Shown here piece after piece: positions 20,622 through 32,609 of a stretch of DNA of 64,000 nucleotides. Within the stretch, counting starts at the first letter, position 1. Each line of letters begins with the position of its first letter. The DNA is taken from assembly GCA_022925895.1 (NCBI GenBank), contig JAKSYS010000006.1:62001-126000 (forward strand), read 5' to 3'. Under the pieces are notes generated by a model that saw only the letters and a list, made by a program, of their open reading frames with translations, made no database searches and was not told where the DNA came from. The translations under genes were made by a program, and so were the position numbers. Source of the DNA: Fragilaria crotonensis (taxonomy: Eukaryota > Bacillariophyta > Fragilariophyceae > Fragilariales > Fragilariaceae).

Positions 20622-23607
20622 TTACTCAGTGACACTGCCATCCCCAGGAAACAGGTTCCTCGTGACGTCTAGGGTATCACCAACAGCATCAATATTCACG
20701 TCTAAAGCAAGTCTGTCGAGCATTTCGAACGAGTCAATGCTTTGCGAAACGCTAGGACTGGCACTAAGACTGAGAGAGTCCACAGCTTCGTATACTTCGG
20801 GCAGTTCTTCAGAAGACACACTGATTCCACTGCGTGGAGCTCTGGGCCTCTCGCTTTGTACGCTCTCAGGTTCTTCCGCGACTTCGGGCATAGCCCCGTA
20901 ACCAACGCTGCGTGCAATACTAGGTGTCATGCTTTGCGTCGCACTTTGGGCATCGACGAGCTGCTCGTCGGTGTGTGGTATCTTTCCACTACCGATGCTG
21001 AATGCAACGGAAGGAGTGACACTTTGTTGGTCGACATCTCCGTCGGCCGCATCGGCCATCGTCCCAGAAGTGACACTTCTTGCGACGCTGGGTGTCACAC
21101 TTTGGGCATCCCCTTGCTGGTCGTCGGCGTGAGGCATTTTACCACTACCAATGCTAAATGCTACAGAAGGAGTAACACTTTGCTGATCGAGGTCTACGTC
21201 AACCGCGTCCGGCATCTTCCCTGAAGCGACACTCTTCGCGACGCTCCGTGCCACGCTTGGCTCGTCGGTGTTTGGCATTGTCCCGCTGCCGATGCTAAAT
21301 GCAACGCTAGGGGTTACGCTTTGTTGATCGCCGTCTCGCTCAGTCGCGTGAGGCATCGTCCCCGAAGCGACGCTCCTCGTGATGCTGGGTGTCACACTTT
21401 GAGCATCCACCTGCTGCTCGTCAGGCATTTTCCCGCTGCCAATGCTGAAAGCAACACTTGGCGTAACGCTTGGAGCAACACTTTGTGCTTCGATAGGTTT
21501 CCCATTGCCTTCAGACATGGTCCCAGAAACGACACTCTTGGCGACGCTCGGAGTAACACTGTCGGCAGCAGTCATGACGTCCCCAGATTCGGCGCCTTTA
21601 GGCATGTTTCCAGAGGCAACGCTGACTACACCACTAGGAGCCACGCTTGGAGAAGCACTTCGAGCGATGTTCGGAGTGACAGCTACTGTAGGGCCTAGCA
21701 ACGCGGCGTCTACATCGATGTCGTCGCCAGTATCAATCATCAGGACTTCGCCAGTCGCGATGGAGAAAGTTTTCTTTATCTCGTCTCCCTGGGCCAATAG
21801 TTCTTCATTTAATTCAAATATCATCTTCGTTTTCGGCTGCACGGAGGGTTTGGTAGGTGGTTCCACCAAAGGCTCCTCCTCCACCTCCTTTGTACCCTCA
21901 CCAACGTCATCAGTTGCCCTTTCCCCCTTGTCTCCCCCACACAACAGGTAAACCAACACACCGAGAAGGAGGAACGCGCTGACTGAAATGCCAACGATTG
22001 CTCCGGTGCCGACACCATTTTCTCCCCCAATCCGGATCGCAGGCGCAGCAGATGGGGTTTCAGTGTCCGCGCAGTCAAGGACTTGTTGCCCTTGGTTAAC
22101 GTACCCTGGAGAAGCGGGAATCTCAGCAAAAACAAAGTCGGTGAAATCACACCCAGTTCCCACTAATCCGAAAGATGAATCTGCATTATCATCGTTGTTA
22201 GCCATTTTGCGACGAGTATGAGTGTCATTAAAAGACACTTTGGTTGCATCGGCGCCCGTCGTCGCCAAAATGTCCGTGGAAATCATTCCCTTTGCAGGAC
22301 CATCGACCGCAGTGACGACAATGCCCCTGGAAACGAAGTACAGAACATCCATATTGTCGTCAACAACGGCGACAGCAGGCGCGGGTTCTGTCGTGTCTGG
22401 ATAAAGGGCGTACGTAAATGATCGTGAACTCACGGTACTGGTACCCTCCGAGAAATTGCCCGAAGCCAGAACGATTCCCTTTTCAGAGTATAGGTCGAAG
22501 GTGTAGTAAACGATACCGCTTGCCAAAAAGCTCGAATAGGTGATTTCAATGAACTCGGTCCCATTGACGGTCCCCAATTCATTGACGAAGACAGTTGCAG
22601 CAGTGACCGACGGTGTCGAGCTAGGAAATAATGTCGGTATGCCAGTGTCCGGAACCATCGTAATTAAAGGAGCTGCGGTTGGAAAAGGACTAGAAGGTGC
22701 TGCCGTGGATGGAGATGCGGTTTTGATGACTGGCATTGTGGAAGGCGATGCAGACACCACTGGAGACGATTCTGGGGCGCCCGTCGTGGGAGGTGCAGAT
22801 GGCTCTGATACAGGATAGACGGGCGCCATAACAGGGGAGTCTCCCTTGGGGAACTTTGTGGGCTTGGTTTCAGGGGGATCACCGTCTGAATACACTGGAG
22901 AGTTAGGGTAAGGCTCAGGAGTCCTTTGCAGGCCAGACTGTACCGATGGGGCTGGAAAGAGGCACCATGAGTTGTCAACGTACAGCATCGTAAATACTTG
23001 TTAAACCTTATGCGACGGTTGCGGAGTAATCTCGTTTCTTACCTGGTGTTGAAGAAACATACTGCCCAACAAGTGGATAGAGGGTTGCGCACAGGCTCGC
23101 AATTTGTGTCTCTGTCTCATCGTAGGTACTCTTGTTGTAGACATAACCGAAGTCCTCTTGACCCTCCTTGATGCACATGTTTTCCCCCTCACAAAGCGGA
23201 TCCGCAAAAGCAATTTGGATTGGTGACGGAAGCATTTCAAACTCGAGTGTTTCGCCTTTATCACAGACGTTTTCCCAACGACAGTACTCCGTCAAAAAGC
23301 TGGCAAAGTCATGTTGGGATATTAGCTCGTCGTCAGTCACATACTTGGAAAGAAGATAGGCGTAGCATTCCTTCTCAAACTTCGACCTTTCGTTCCCTGG
23401 AGTAGTATCATGTGGTTGAATGTAGGATGGTTCCACGTAGGATGGGGATTCGACAGGAGAATACTTGGGGGCGAGGAGGAGTTGGTCATCAACAACCGGT
23501 GGAACCACAACGATACCATTGTTCTGGAGATGCCGACCAGGATGCTTCCCCCCTCGGATGGCTGCAGCGAAATTGACTAGCGTAAGTGGCACTAGACAAC
23601 GCACCAT
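20622..23607 (-). CDS. Type I membrane protein with repetitive cytosolic tail, one intron
   Basis: Two exons. Exon 1 runs 23607-23043, the intron (91 bp) is 23042-22952 with GTAAGA...TTTCCAG ends, and exon 2 runs 22951-20622. The join completes a GCC codon (STP|APSVQSG). From the ATG at 23607 the protein has 964 residues; an in-frame ATG at 23712 would add 35 uncharacteristic residues before the signal peptide MVRCLVPLTLVNFAAA. The ectodomain has a Cys-containing helical part (exon 1), a long Pro/Ser/Thr stalk (SASPSTMPVIKTASPSTAAP) and a beta-rich block ending in LDCADTE. One membrane span, GAIVGISVSAFLLLGVLVYLL, is followed by a cytosolic tail of SVTPSVAFSIGSGKMP-type repeats. The layout resembles diatom cell-surface or silica-vesicle membrane proteins, but I cannot assign a role. 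Confidence 0.75.
20900..21660 (-). repeat. Alternating coding repeats in the cytosolic tail
   Basis: The tail alternates two related modules, SVTPSVAFSIGSGKMP and SVTPSVARSVASGTMP, separated by acidic spacers such as DAVDVDLDQQ. A pair spans about 180 bases and recurs about four times between 20930 and 21500, with degenerate copies to 21660. The modules are Ser/Thr-rich with regularly placed Thr-Pro and Met-Pro, possible phosphorylation sites. Confidence 0.85.
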
Positions 23608-23712
23608 GGATCCTAAATCGATGTTCAAAGCCGTCTCGTTTGTGGGCCTCTGGTTAGCAGCTCTTGCCTCTGGTGCCAGGTTTGCACGTCCAGTGCGTGT
23701 TGCGGTACCCAC

Positions 23713-24793
23713 TGACTTCGACGATTGACTCTCAAGTCTCCAGATGCTGGCGCGATTTTTCAGGAGAAAACATACTTGTTTTCGGCCATCGAACTTATAT
23801 TTTCAAGGATGATTGATAAGATGTGTTGAAGACATGCACCCTTATCTTTTCTACAGGCTGGATGTTGCGCAAACATCGAAATTTGTGAGTCTAAATGACT
23901 TTAGTTAGAGCAATATGAAAAGCGCCGTTAACAGGCGTTTTTGGCACTCTTGGGGATAAACTGAATCAAAATACCAATTGAAAAGAGCCGTTTCAGGCGT
24001 TTGCCCTTTAGGTTAGATGCACACGGTAGCGGTAATTTGTACATGTACAGAGTACTACCAGCTACCAGGTACCGGTTTAGTGGAGTGGTTTAGTGGAGTA
24101 CGCCAATAAAAGCAGGGTGTTGCGAGTTCGCTTTTCTTTTTTAGGAAGAATTGGCCACTTCGCTCCTCTCGTCCGATGCTCTTTGATTGGCATCGTTCTG
24201 GCGTCAGAGGCTGTCGTACTGTGTACACTACCAGATAATGTTCCTGGTACGATCTTCTACACTCAGTAGTTTGTAGTCCGGACTCAGCATCTGGTACTTG
24301 GAGTATTGCACCAGTATCATGAATTAAACGTATCCTAGACCGGTAGAGGGCTCGTAGCTCGCACTCCATCTTCACCACACCACTTGGCAGTCGAAAGATC
24401 AATAGCAGAAACATGAATCTTGGGATTCATCAATATAGGGCAGCATTTTTGAAGTGTACTCCAAGTCGAGAGCTTAACAACGTTGTTTGCGCGAAATTTT
24501 GTGCGACGAAGCCCCGCAGCGGCAGCAAAACTTGATTCACGCCACTAATCCCAGTTGGCTGGCTCTCAATTGCAGGGGCCGGGCGTCAAGAAATCATAAT
24601 TCAGCTAGAATTGCAGGATCAATCCCTAAACGTCGTCGTCGCAGTCGAAACGCTGATGAACTGAGCCCTCGGTATCAGTGGGAATGGTTACGGAAGCTTT
24701 GAACTGGCATCAATGACAGAATACCCTATGTTGCAGTCGCTCAACTTCACAGACGCACAAAACAACCTCAACGATCGAGAAAGGACAATGGCC
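23713..24793. other. Intergenic, 1.1 kb
   Basis: No gene supported. Two imperfect copies of GAAAAG.GCCGTT...CAGGCGTTT occur near 23920 and 23980. A GTAC-rich tract lies at 24040-24075. Confidence 0.4.
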
Positions 24794-25666
24794 TTACACT
24801 GTGTTGGCCGCTTCTTTGCGTGCAAGTCCCATGACAAAGGGGCCTCCAAAGGGCAATGTGATGTTCTTCATTTCCCATGAAATCACATCCCAGTCCGCCA
24901 TGCCTTCAATGGCATGCAGGGAATCGCGGTCGCGGTTGCAACCACCACTGACTCGACGCCACCACGGATTGATGAACTGCTGCATTCTCCGTTCAAACGT
25001 CTTGGCGGGGGACGCAACGTGCTCGGAGAAGTAAACGTGACCACCATGCTTGAGAAGTTTATGGACGGTGTTGAGCGTCGACTCCTGATCTTTAACTTCA
25101 CACAAGACATTGCCCAAGATGATCCAATCAAAGGAAGCGAGGGATGTTGGATTCGCTGCTGCATAGTTCTCGATCGTCAAGTCGGAAATAGTAATCTTGT
25201 AGTCTTTGAATCCAGCTTTCTCCGCCTCCTTCCGAATAAATGGATGCATCGTACGGACTGGTTCCAAGGCGACCACATGAGTGGCCTTTCCGCTGAGAAG
25301 TGACATGTAAGGACCACTTCCGGAACCCACATCCAGGACTCGGCCAGAAACGTGCTGCAAGAGTAATTTGCGTTGATTGGTTGTCATCCGTTGTACGACC
25401 TTCATCTGCGAAGGAATGAGACAAGTCAATAAGGAATGCCGCCAGGATATCGGACTAAAAATCATAAAACCGGTGAAGAGAACGAGGAATGAAATTGAGA
25501 GGGGAAAGAAGACAAGACCCATGTAAGGGATCATCCTCATCGTCAGTGTTCGCTCTTCTCCGGCGGCCTCTGGAATGGCATAGGTATGCCCACCCAATGA
25601 TTGGACTGTACGACGTGGGCGAACATTGTTGTTTTTGTTGGGGGCTCGATTGAACATTGTCATCAT
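24794..25666 (-). CDS. METTL7/TMT1-type SAM-dependent methyltransferase
   Basis: The protein has 290 residues. After a basic N-terminus comes a membrane segment, IPYMGLVFFPLSISFLVLFTG, that would anchor it in the ER or lipid droplets as in METTL7 proteins. The Rossmann fold is complete: GRVLDVGSGSGPYMSLL (motif I, SAM binding), VVALEPVRTM (motif II acid), FDWIILGNVLCEVKD (motif IV) and LLKHGGHVYFSEHV. The family-typical C-terminus includes FERRMQQFINPWWRRVSGGC with NRDRDSLHAIEG, and ends WEMKNITLPFGGPFVMGLAR, which parallels the end of METTL7A/B. Animal members are thiol methyltransferases; the substrate here is unknown. It is divergent from the UGGT gene. Confidence 0.85.
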   Translation of the reverse strand: MMTMFNRAPNKNNNVRPRRTVQSLGGHTYAIPEAAGEERTLTMRMIPYMGLVFFPLSISFLVLFTGFMIFSPISWRHSLLTCLIPSQMKVVQRMTTNQRKLLLQHVSGRVLDVGSGSGPYMSLLSGKATHVVALEPVRTMHPFIRKEAEKAGFKDYKITISDLTIENYAAANPTSLASFDWIILGNVLCEVKDQESTLNTVHKLLKHGGHVYFSEHVASPAKTFERRMQQFINPWWRRVSGGCNRDRDSLHAIEGMADWDVISWEMKNITLPFGGPFVMGLARKEAANTV

Positions 25667-26190
25667 CGTCGTAAATCGTGCTAATGATGGAAAGCGTCGC
25701 CTATACGAATCCTGAAGATTCGAGTGTCGAGATATTTAGCTATTTTCAATCAGAGAAGATTATTATGATTTCCACTAATGAAGGGTGTCGGAGACCGGAT
25801 AGAGAACTTTGGTACTGGTACCGTACCGTACAGGCATGCTCAACACTCGGAGTACTGATGTGTACTGCGTTCTACTACATAGTACAATACTAGTACTGTA
25901 GTACTCCAGTGTGAAAGAGTACCAGTACTCTGTACTCCAGTACCAAGTATAACTCGGTGTAACAGTACCGGTAGTTCACTTGTGGAGTCATTCTACTGTA
26001 TGCAGATAGCACATTTACGCCGAACGCCGAGTAATGCGAATTGCAGGGTTTGGAATTGTTTGGAACCGTATGCGTCGTGCTCCACTATGTCTCATTGCCT
26101 CGTCACACGCTACTGTACCAGGTACGAAACACAATTCCAATAACCATCGCGCATCATTGCGATCAGAGTGTATGACCTCAAGATCAAGTC
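25667..26190. promoter_or_regulatory. Divergent promoter region, GTAC-rich
   Basis: 524 bases separate the start codons of the METTL7-type gene (-) and UGGT (+). The middle (25810-26130) is crowded with GTAC words, including GGTACTGGTACCGTACCGTAC and AGTACTGTAGTACTCC. It must carry both promoters. No TATA box or defined factor site can be claimed. Confidence 0.45.
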
Positions 26191-29100
26191 ATGACCATTC
26201 TATCTAATTCGTCCCGTTCCGCGAGATGGTTGTTCTTGCTTTTCTGTACCGCACCCGCAGTCTTGGGGTTTAGCTCTTGGTTTGGTGGAGCGAGTAAAGA
26301 GAATGCAGCTCAGAGCGACCTTGTTTCACCGATCGTCAATCGCGAGCTGGAAGCATCGGTTGTTGCCCATGACTGGCCATTCTTGGTGGATAATGTCTAC
26401 TGTGAAGCATGGGCCTATCATGCCTTGAAGGATTGGGATTACATGGATAGGTTTGTTGATCTTATGAGTCAGGAACCTGGCAGCAAGGACGTCAAACAAG
26501 CATCCGATTTAGTAGCAAAGGCGACGGTTCACAATCCATCTCTGCTTCAGTACTCGCTCTCGTTGAGAGCACATAGTCCCTTGTGTGAAATGCACCGCAC
26601 TCTTGCGAGACAAGTTGTACTCTCACACCCAAGACTCGTAAGCCAAGACGCCTTTTGCGTATCCAGCCGGGATAAAGTTGCCTCGACTCCGGTGGAGCTG
26701 GCATCCTTACTTGGTGATGACAAAACTGTAGATGCCGACGATGAAGAACTACTCCCGGACGAGCATGTGAGAGGTGAGGTTGGTTCATTGATTGTTTTCT
26801 ATGCTAACATGGGATCGGCTGCGTTCCTTGACCTCTATAAGATTCTTGTGAAATCCAATCAAAGGTTCGTCCTTCGTCATCGCGGTCACGTCTCCTACGA
26901 AGAAATTGGAGGCGAGGTAACTATCTTGCAAGGGTATGGAGTGAGGTTGGATATTCGCAATGTTGAATATAGAGTTTTTGACGATACGTCGGATGGAAAC
27001 GTCAACGAAACGTCATTGCTGAACCTGTCGACGTTGCATGGGTTGACAAATCACACACTGGCAGGGATTCAAGTATCAGCCTTGAAGAACATGCAGGAAT
27101 CCGACGCTGAGAATCTCCAAAAAGAATTGTGGAGACTTCACGAAGCTCAGCAGATCCATTCCCAACTTGTTCCGCCCAAATGGCAACGTCGCCAGATATC
27201 CTTGCAAGCGGCCATTGCCATTTCGCAGTCGGCAGACGTACTCTACACTCTCCAAGATATCTCCCAAAATCTTCCCAGCGTCGCTTCTACACTCGTGCAC
27301 GTGGGTGTAACGGAAGAGATGCAAGCCTTGAGTGATCTTATGGAGCCAATCATTCGACGAACCAAAGGTGTCACCTTGACTATTAACGGCCGCATCATTC
27401 CCGTTGGGCGGCCGTCGTTCAACGTCTTTGAGTTGTTACAAATTCTTCAAGAAGAACAGCAGGCTCTGGATGACATGCAGCGCAAGCTAAGTCCCTACCT
27501 TTCTATCGCAGGTTTGCGGCAAGTTCAAAGGGCGTGGACCATGGGCAAGGATTCCTTCCTTTCGTCGCCGGAGTCTGAGACAAATAGTGCTAGCATGGAA
27601 GGCACGGCCCTTAGCGGGAATGTCCGACGTATTGACGTTGGTCGGGGCTGGAAGGACGCAATCATTTACGTCAACGATTTGGAAAAGGACCCGATTTATC
27701 GCGAATGGCCACGAAGCCTGAAACAAGCCATGATGTCCATGCAATTCGGAGCACCTCCTTCCGTGAGACGCAACCTCTTCACTATGCTGTGTGTCATCGA
27801 TCCTTTAGAAGAAGGTGCTGGAGAGCACCCTGGATACAGTCTAGGAAATCAGCTCATGGAAGCTCAATTTCCAGCTCGCATGGGTTACTTGATTGTCAAC
27901 AGCAAGGACTTGAACGAGTGTCGCACTTGGATTGAAAACAACAACGTATCGGACGATAGCATTCCTTGTCCCACAAAGCCCATATTAACGAAAGATCAAT
28001 CAAATATGCAGGCATTGAGTCGGGTGGACGCTTCCACTCATGCGGTTCATCGCCTCGTGACTACAATCGCCACCGAATACGCGGGGAATGGTTTGGCCAT
28101 TGCGTTTATGGAATACGTTGTCCAATATCTCGGACAGTTGATGGACGACGGCGGTGTTTTGAAAATGAGTGATTTGGTTACAGTATTTGGGCAACTCATG
28201 GAGGGTTTGGTTGGAAAGAAAATGTCAGACGCCATTCAGATGGCCATTGAAGCCCTTCTAGAGGATGCGGATGAACGCGACAGGGTTTCATGTTATGGCA
28301 AATCGCTTCGATTCGCGATTAGCAAGGCCGTATCACCAGGCATGGGGTTCGTTAACGGGCGCCCTCTTCCTCAAGGAGATCCAGCCAGCGCGGGACAAGT
28401 CTTTGCGGAAGAGCAGAAGCATGTGTTCGGCCTCGTTATGAAAGGGGAGATCACAGACACCGCACCGAAGTCCGTTTATGCTAAGCTGTTGTCTGGTGAA
28501 GGTGTCTTTAATCGTCTCCATCCCCTTCTAAGTGTTTCGGAAAAGGATTTACACATCGATTTGGATCACGACTTTTCCTTATCGTCTTTGCTGTTTCCCA
28601 AGTCACACTCAGTTGATGATGTCCCAGAGGCCGTCTTCATTGCTGAGGCAGCATTCGATTTGGAAACGACAGAGGGAATCGCCTTTGCGTCCGGATTCCT
28701 TAAGGTCATGGACGCTTACCCCACGACTATCCAAATTGGAGAACATTCTTTGCCGATTTCCATTGGATATAGGGTCGTTCCTTTGCCGAACAGTAGGGGT
28801 GCTCCCGTGTGCTCGATTCTTGCCTATGCCGCGATGGTGGGTGCTGAAGGGATTTCGATATTACTTTCTCAGCACGAGCTTCTACGAAAACCTATCAGGA
28901 ATTGTTAGACTTGCTTCCAAACTTAAGCTCCGAAGAAAAGGCGACCATTCGGAATTTCACTTGTTCAATATCTTGGTCAAATGACGCGATGCCTGAGACG
29001 AACTTTGTCGCTGTGAATGGAAAGGCTTACGCTCCCGAAAGTGGCGTCATTACGAAGGACGACATCGATTTGTTGGTTGACATTGAACGTAGGAGAAGCG

Positions 29101-31087
29101 AAGCTACAACGAAAATCCTCAAGAATGTCTTATCCTTCGATGACAAAATTACGTTGATGCCATCGTCAAAGCATCCACTTTCCTCGCTATTGAGCATGGG
29201 AAAGAGGAAGAGTCGCAACGCATGGACATGGTCGATGAGGCTATCGCTCTTGAGAAGGTGGGGGGCATCGAGACGAACCCATTTCGTTTCTCCTGGAACA
29301 TGGATGGTCACGATGGAATGAAGATCCAGGCCTCGATCGTGATAGATCCAGCTACGGAGGCCGCCCAGCGCGTTGCCCCCTTCCTACTTGTTTTTCGAGA
29401 CGTTTTGAAAATACCTCTCCAGATGGTTTTGGTCCCCAAATCTCTTGTTGGCGATGACTCCAGCGTTCCAATCACTAGTTACTATCGTTTTGTTGCCGAT
29501 CCGTTGGCCTTGCCTGATTCTAAGCCTCCGAAAGCTGCCTTTTCAAATCTACCAACAAACCATATTCTGACTCTTCGCCTGGACGTTCCTGAGTCGTGGA
29601 ATGTCCAACAGACCCATTCCATCCAAGACACAGACAACCTTCGTTGTGATGTCCAATCTGGCTGCGGCGATGATGCTATACGTGGAAAGTACTCGACCGA
29701 CACACCTGTTCACGAATGGCGCCATTTGACACGAGTTGAGTACGGCTTAAAGTCCTTGCTCTTCTTTGGACAGTGTTTCGACGCATCAACTCGATCTCCA
29801 CCGAATGGCCTCCAGTTGATACTTTCCAAGAATGACAACAGATCTGGAGGCAGTTCGAACACGGCCGACATTTCCTCGGACGGATCTATTGAAGTGTCAA
29901 CCCAACCCATTGTACCAGCAGTCTACTCGGACACACTCGTCATGAAGAACGTTGGATACTGGCAGCTTCGGGCCAATCCCGGAGTTTGGCAACTTGAGAT
30001 TTCCCCAGATTCCCGTGGAGCAGAGATTTTCGATATTGCGGATGGCTTCATCAAAGGAGGCAGCATCAAGGTATCAAAAGCAAAGGTGAATAATTCTACG
30101 AAGACCATCTTCATGAAGGACTTTATTGGCACGAGCGAAACTTTGCTTGTGAATCGCCGGTCGGGTTTCGAGGAGGCCTCTCTTTTCAATGAAAATGACA
30201 CTGGGGTCAGCACTACCCGCGATGACGTTATCCATGTATTTTCGTTGGCGACAGGACACTTGTACGAAAGATTCCTTAAAATTATGATGCTCTCTGTGAC
30301 AAAGAGAACGACTTCGAAGGTCAAATTTTGGTTATTCGAGAACTACTTGTCGCCCTCATTTAAGGGCTCGGCGAAGGCCATGGCGGATCGGATTGGATGT
30401 GAGGTGGAATTCGTCACGTACAAATGGCCCGAATGGCTCCGTGGTCAGTCTGAGAAGCAGCGCATCATCTGGGGTTACAAGATCCTTTTCTTGGATGTGC
30501 TGTTTCCGCTTAGCGTGAAGAAGATTATATACGTCGACGCTGATCAAGTTGTCCGAGGGGATTTGAAAGAGTTGTGGGACATGGACCTGAAGGGCGCTCC
30601 GTACGGATACACCCCAATGTGTTCGTCCCGCGAGAGTACGCTTGGATTTCAGTTTTGGAAGGGCGGCTTTTGGGAGCAGCATTTGAGAGGGAAGCCATAC
30701 CACATCTCGGCGCTGTATGTCGTTGATCTGGTGACGTTCCGTCAGAGCTTGGTGGGTGATAATCTTCGCTCCGTGTATCAACAACTATCTGCCGATCCGA
30801 ACAGCTTGGCGAACTTAGATCAGGATTTGCCAAATTACGCCCAACACCAAGTACCAATTTTTTCTCTTCCCCAGGAATGGCTGTGGTGCGAAAGTTGGTG
30901 TTCAGACGACACCAAGGCTACGGCAAAGACGATTGATCTCTGCAACAACCCACTACACAAGGAACCCAAGGTGAACATGGCGAAAAGAATTATCAGTGGT
31001 TCTCTCTTTGAAGAGAGCTGGGTTGAGTTGGATGCTGAGGTCGAAGGGTACGAAAAGGAGTACCTAGCATCAATGAATGCTTCTTGA
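26191..31087 (+). CDS. UGGT: UDP-glucose:glycoprotein glucosyltransferase
   Basis: ER quality-control enzyme that re-glucosylates N-glycans of misfolded glycoproteins for calnexin/calreticulin rebinding. MTILSNSSRSARWLFLLFCT and following residues form a signal peptide. The N-terminal folding-sensor half has the thioredoxin-like arrangement (FLVDNVYCEAWAYHAL; SLIVFYANMGSAAF). The C-terminal GT24 domain is unmistakable: LYERFLKIMMLSV, FWLFENYLSPSFK, QRIIWGYKILFLDVLFPL, YVDADQVV (catalytic DxD, about 30535), APYGYTPMCSS, YHISALYVVDL, NLDQDLPNYAQ and EWLWCESWCSDD. Two single-base frame breaks, at A4 runs 28887-28890 and 29145-29148, split it into three frames. Conserved sequence continues across both if one A is added, so they are probably sequence errors. 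Implied length is about 1,630 residues. No terminal HDEL/KDEL is visible; it ends YLASMNAS. Confidence 0.92.
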
Positions 31088-31354
31088 GAAATGTTGTCGT
31101 TGTAGCACCTGTCGGACGGCTAGCCACTATGCTCTGCTACCGGGAACAGCAGGGATCGGAAAAATTATACTGCAGCCTTCCGAAGTCGGTTTTCAGGTGT
31201 ATTGGTCAGTTATCAGTATTCCAGAACAATACTGGTTAGTTACTTTAATGCCCCCCAAATCATCGGTCAGTATTCTATAATACCGTTGCCATTTTGAGAC
31301 ATTCAGTAGTATACTGTTGTTCTAATTTCAGTTCGGTATATACCAGTATTTGTG

Positions 31355-32609
31355 ATGAGCTCATTGATTCAGCAGCAATCTGATGCGCCACACTTTGACC
31401 ACACCGAGGAGCTTCCCGAAGTCATGGACAAAGAAGCACTTTGTGGCCGTGGCTACCAAAGAAAGATAGGCAAGAAGCAGACGACCAAGGAAGACCACCA
31501 CAGGCTTACTACACCAAGATCTGCTGCTAAATCCAAACCCAGTCCAACGCAAGTTCTTGTTGTCAGAATGGTCAAGAACACCAGAATTGGAGAGATGACA
31601 AATCTTCTGAAAGCCAGAGGCTACAAAGAGGACACAAAATCACACGGAAGGAGCAAGTGTACTGTAGTTACTACAGTATCTGCACTAGTACTGGCACCAC
31701 AAAAAAGGCGTTATTGCCACTGAAAAACCTCGTGTTGCTCTACCGTAAACTGCGTAGTTCAAAGTCTGACAGTGTTTAAGCTTTTTCGACGGAATTCTGA
31801 GGGAATCTCTTGTACATCATAAACCTGTGAAGTTGTTGCTGCTGTGATTAAGCTTCAGCCAAACCATGTATTCGCATTGCATTCCTCAAAACTTGATGCT
31901 TATGTTATGTATCATGGACACTGGCAGCCACCACCCTTCTGGAATCACTGTGGAGATTGTTGGAATTGAGTCCGGCACTAACGGTACTAGATCATGCTAC
32001 CAACACGATGTTTGTGGATCAGTGATTGAAGAGGAGGATGTTGTTGTAAGGCTGAGGAAAATGCAGATCGGGAACAATATTGGAAAGGAAGAAACTGAAA
32101 TGGCTGCATTTCATGTTACTGACGGAATTGACCAGTGTCGTTTTGGTTTTCTGCCTCGCCATTTTGAGCCTCATGCGTTATTATTTGATGGTGTTTTGGC
32201 GCAGGTGACAGAGGTCTACTCTCCCACGAGCAAAAGTTTGAGCAATTGAAAGAAATTCCATCACAAAATGAGTTGTTGTCTTGCTACACTCATAACGGAA
32301 TTACCAGCAAGGGAAGCGCAAGCAAACAAGACCACTTGTGCCTTCTTGTCTAAGATTGAAAGAGAATGCAATGATGACGACAATATTGATGATGATCATA
32401 CTACGACCGTTATACTTCAAGGAGGATTTGTGAGGTATGACAATTGTGCAGTGACAGCAACAGCAACATCAGCGCCAACTCGTCCCCCGGCAAAACAAAC
32501 AAGAACCGAGATGGTGCTGGAGCTGCCATCTCACAAGAGTGCATCACCCCTCCTACACCACCAGTACTTGTTGTTTGTTGATAACACTTTGAAGTATCAT
32601 AAGGTTTAA
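31355..32609 (+). pseudogene. Decayed gene of a probable multi-copy family
   Basis: Coding-like sequence in pieces. 31355-31723 gives 122 residues starting MSSLIQQQSDAPHFDHTEEL. 31866-32249 gives a compact segment with ITVEIVGIESGTNGTRSCYQ and AAFHVTDGIDQCRFGFLPRH. An in-frame TGA follows at 32247-32249, after which the same frame continues KKFHHKMSCCLATLITELP and stays open to 32609. The continuity past the stop suggests one broken gene. The phrasing (VGIESG, CRVGFLPRH-like, ...FHH...CC.A) resembles short repeated diatom genes from memory; I cannot confirm this. No transposon ends were found around it. Confidence 0.4.

Noticed and set aside
28887-29150. Programmed ribosomal frameshifting in UGGT
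   Set aside because: Neither site has a recognised slippery heptamer with a downstream structure, and other genes in the window show the same homopolymer pattern. Sequence error is simpler.
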